Shown here: positions 63,821 to 64,000 of the stretch, piece by piece
Layout: each line of letters starts with the position of its first letter
How positions within the stretch are numbered: the first letter of the stretch is position 1
Assembly: GCA_009993955.1 (NCBI GenBank)
Contig: JAACSL010000023.1
Coordinates: 1-64,000 of the forward strand
DNA: 64,000 bases
From: Paraglaciecola sp.
Lineage (GTDB): Bacteria; Pseudomonadota; Gammaproteobacteria; Enterobacterales; Alteromonadaceae
Direction of reading: 5' to 3'
Position numbers and translations under genes: made by a program
Notes under the pieces: generated by a model
The model's input: only the letters and a program-made list of their open reading frames with translations
Database searches by the model: none
Told to the model about the DNA's origin: nothing

Positions 63821-64000
63821 ATGTTAGTTGTATTGTCACCGGCCAAAAATCTTGATTTTAGCCCGCCAAGCTCTGCTGTATCACACACACAACCGGTAAT
63901 GCTGAGTGAGGCAGAAACGCTGGTTAAACACTGTCGAAAATTGAGCCCCGCCCAACTCAGCTCACTCATGCACATCAGTGATAAACTAGCAGGGCTTAAT
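63821..64000 (+). CDS. yaaA: Peroxide stress protein YaaA, 5' part
   Basis: The gene runs off the window end. The 60 visible residues, [18 protein letters not shown] then [26 protein letters not shown], match the start of YaaA (DUF328), a cytoplasmic protein that lowers free iron and protects DNA in peroxide stress; full length is about 258 residues. The ATG has AAGG seven bases upstream. Confidence 0.93.
   Translation, partial: MLVVLSPAKNLDFSPPSSAVSHTQPVMLSEAETLVKHCRKLSPAQLSSLMHISDKLAGLN

Overview
The window looks like the chromosome of a free-living marine gammaproteobacterium, probably of the Alteromonadales or a nearby order. This rests on the style of rnpB, pgi, tal, DUF3545 and yaaA, the many TPR, outer-membrane and signalling proteins, and moderate GC. 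I could run no database search, so family names come from motif recognition in the translations.

Layout. 1-6.9 kb: a large GH15/phosphorylase-kinase-alpha-like protein, a LysE-type exporter, a PAS protein, a membrane-anchored alpha/beta hydrolase, a secreted protein and a frameshifted PKD-like gene. 7.0-12.4 kb (minus): a three-gene exported cluster with a CxxCH protein, a LamG/cytochrome lipoprotein and a Tat-exported DUF1501-like protein. 13.1-29.0 kb (plus): fourteen tightly packed co-directional genes. They begin with an HzsA-like CxxCH lipoprotein, two outer-membrane barrels (one with an SH3 domain), TlpA, DUF4266 and DUF3570. They continue with TPR proteins and lipoproteins and end in a TolQ/ExbB-ExbD-ExbD motor and a TonB-like AgmX/PglI protein. 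The second half resembles the Agl/Glt machinery of myxobacteria, a motor coupled through the periplasm to outer-membrane proteins. 29.2-32.9 kb (minus): an RND efflux pair whose permease is a pseudogene.

33.0-37.4 kb: rnpB with a clear promoter, followed by a lower-GC, decayed accessory stretch. It holds the C-terminal remnant of a substrate-binding protein, a small membrane protein, a secreted six-cysteine protein next to an ankyrin-like membrane protein, and a broken GDCCVxC-domain gene. 37.4-42.5 kb (minus): an H-NOX-like sensor overlapping a PAS/degenerate-GGDEF/EAL protein, an FKBP isomerase, a frameshifted substrate-binding protein related to the remnant after rnpB, and an alpha/beta hydrolase divergent from a MerR regulator. 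A nitroreductase follows.

43.8-55.5 kb (minus): a long co-directional run that reads, in transcription order, ECF-like sigma factor, anti-sigma-like membrane protein, animal-type haem peroxidase, an unrecognised beta-rich protein, a secreted TPR-CHAT protease-like protein, a lipoprotein, a vanadium-type haloperoxidase and a PhoD-like phosphatase. The tightly overlapping first five genes are the best candidate for an undescribed system: a regulated pairing of peroxidase and caspase-like CHAT protein. 56-64 kb: a hybrid histidine kinase with REC and HPt domains overlapping an MBL-fold hydrolase, DUF3545, pgi, tal, a small outer-membrane-like protein and the start of yaaA.

Several genes carry single-base frameshifts (PKD, RND, substrate-binding, GDCCVxC). 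Two lie in homopolymers, so assembly error must be weighed against real decay. The RND gene also lacks a large in-frame segment, which an indel error would not explain.
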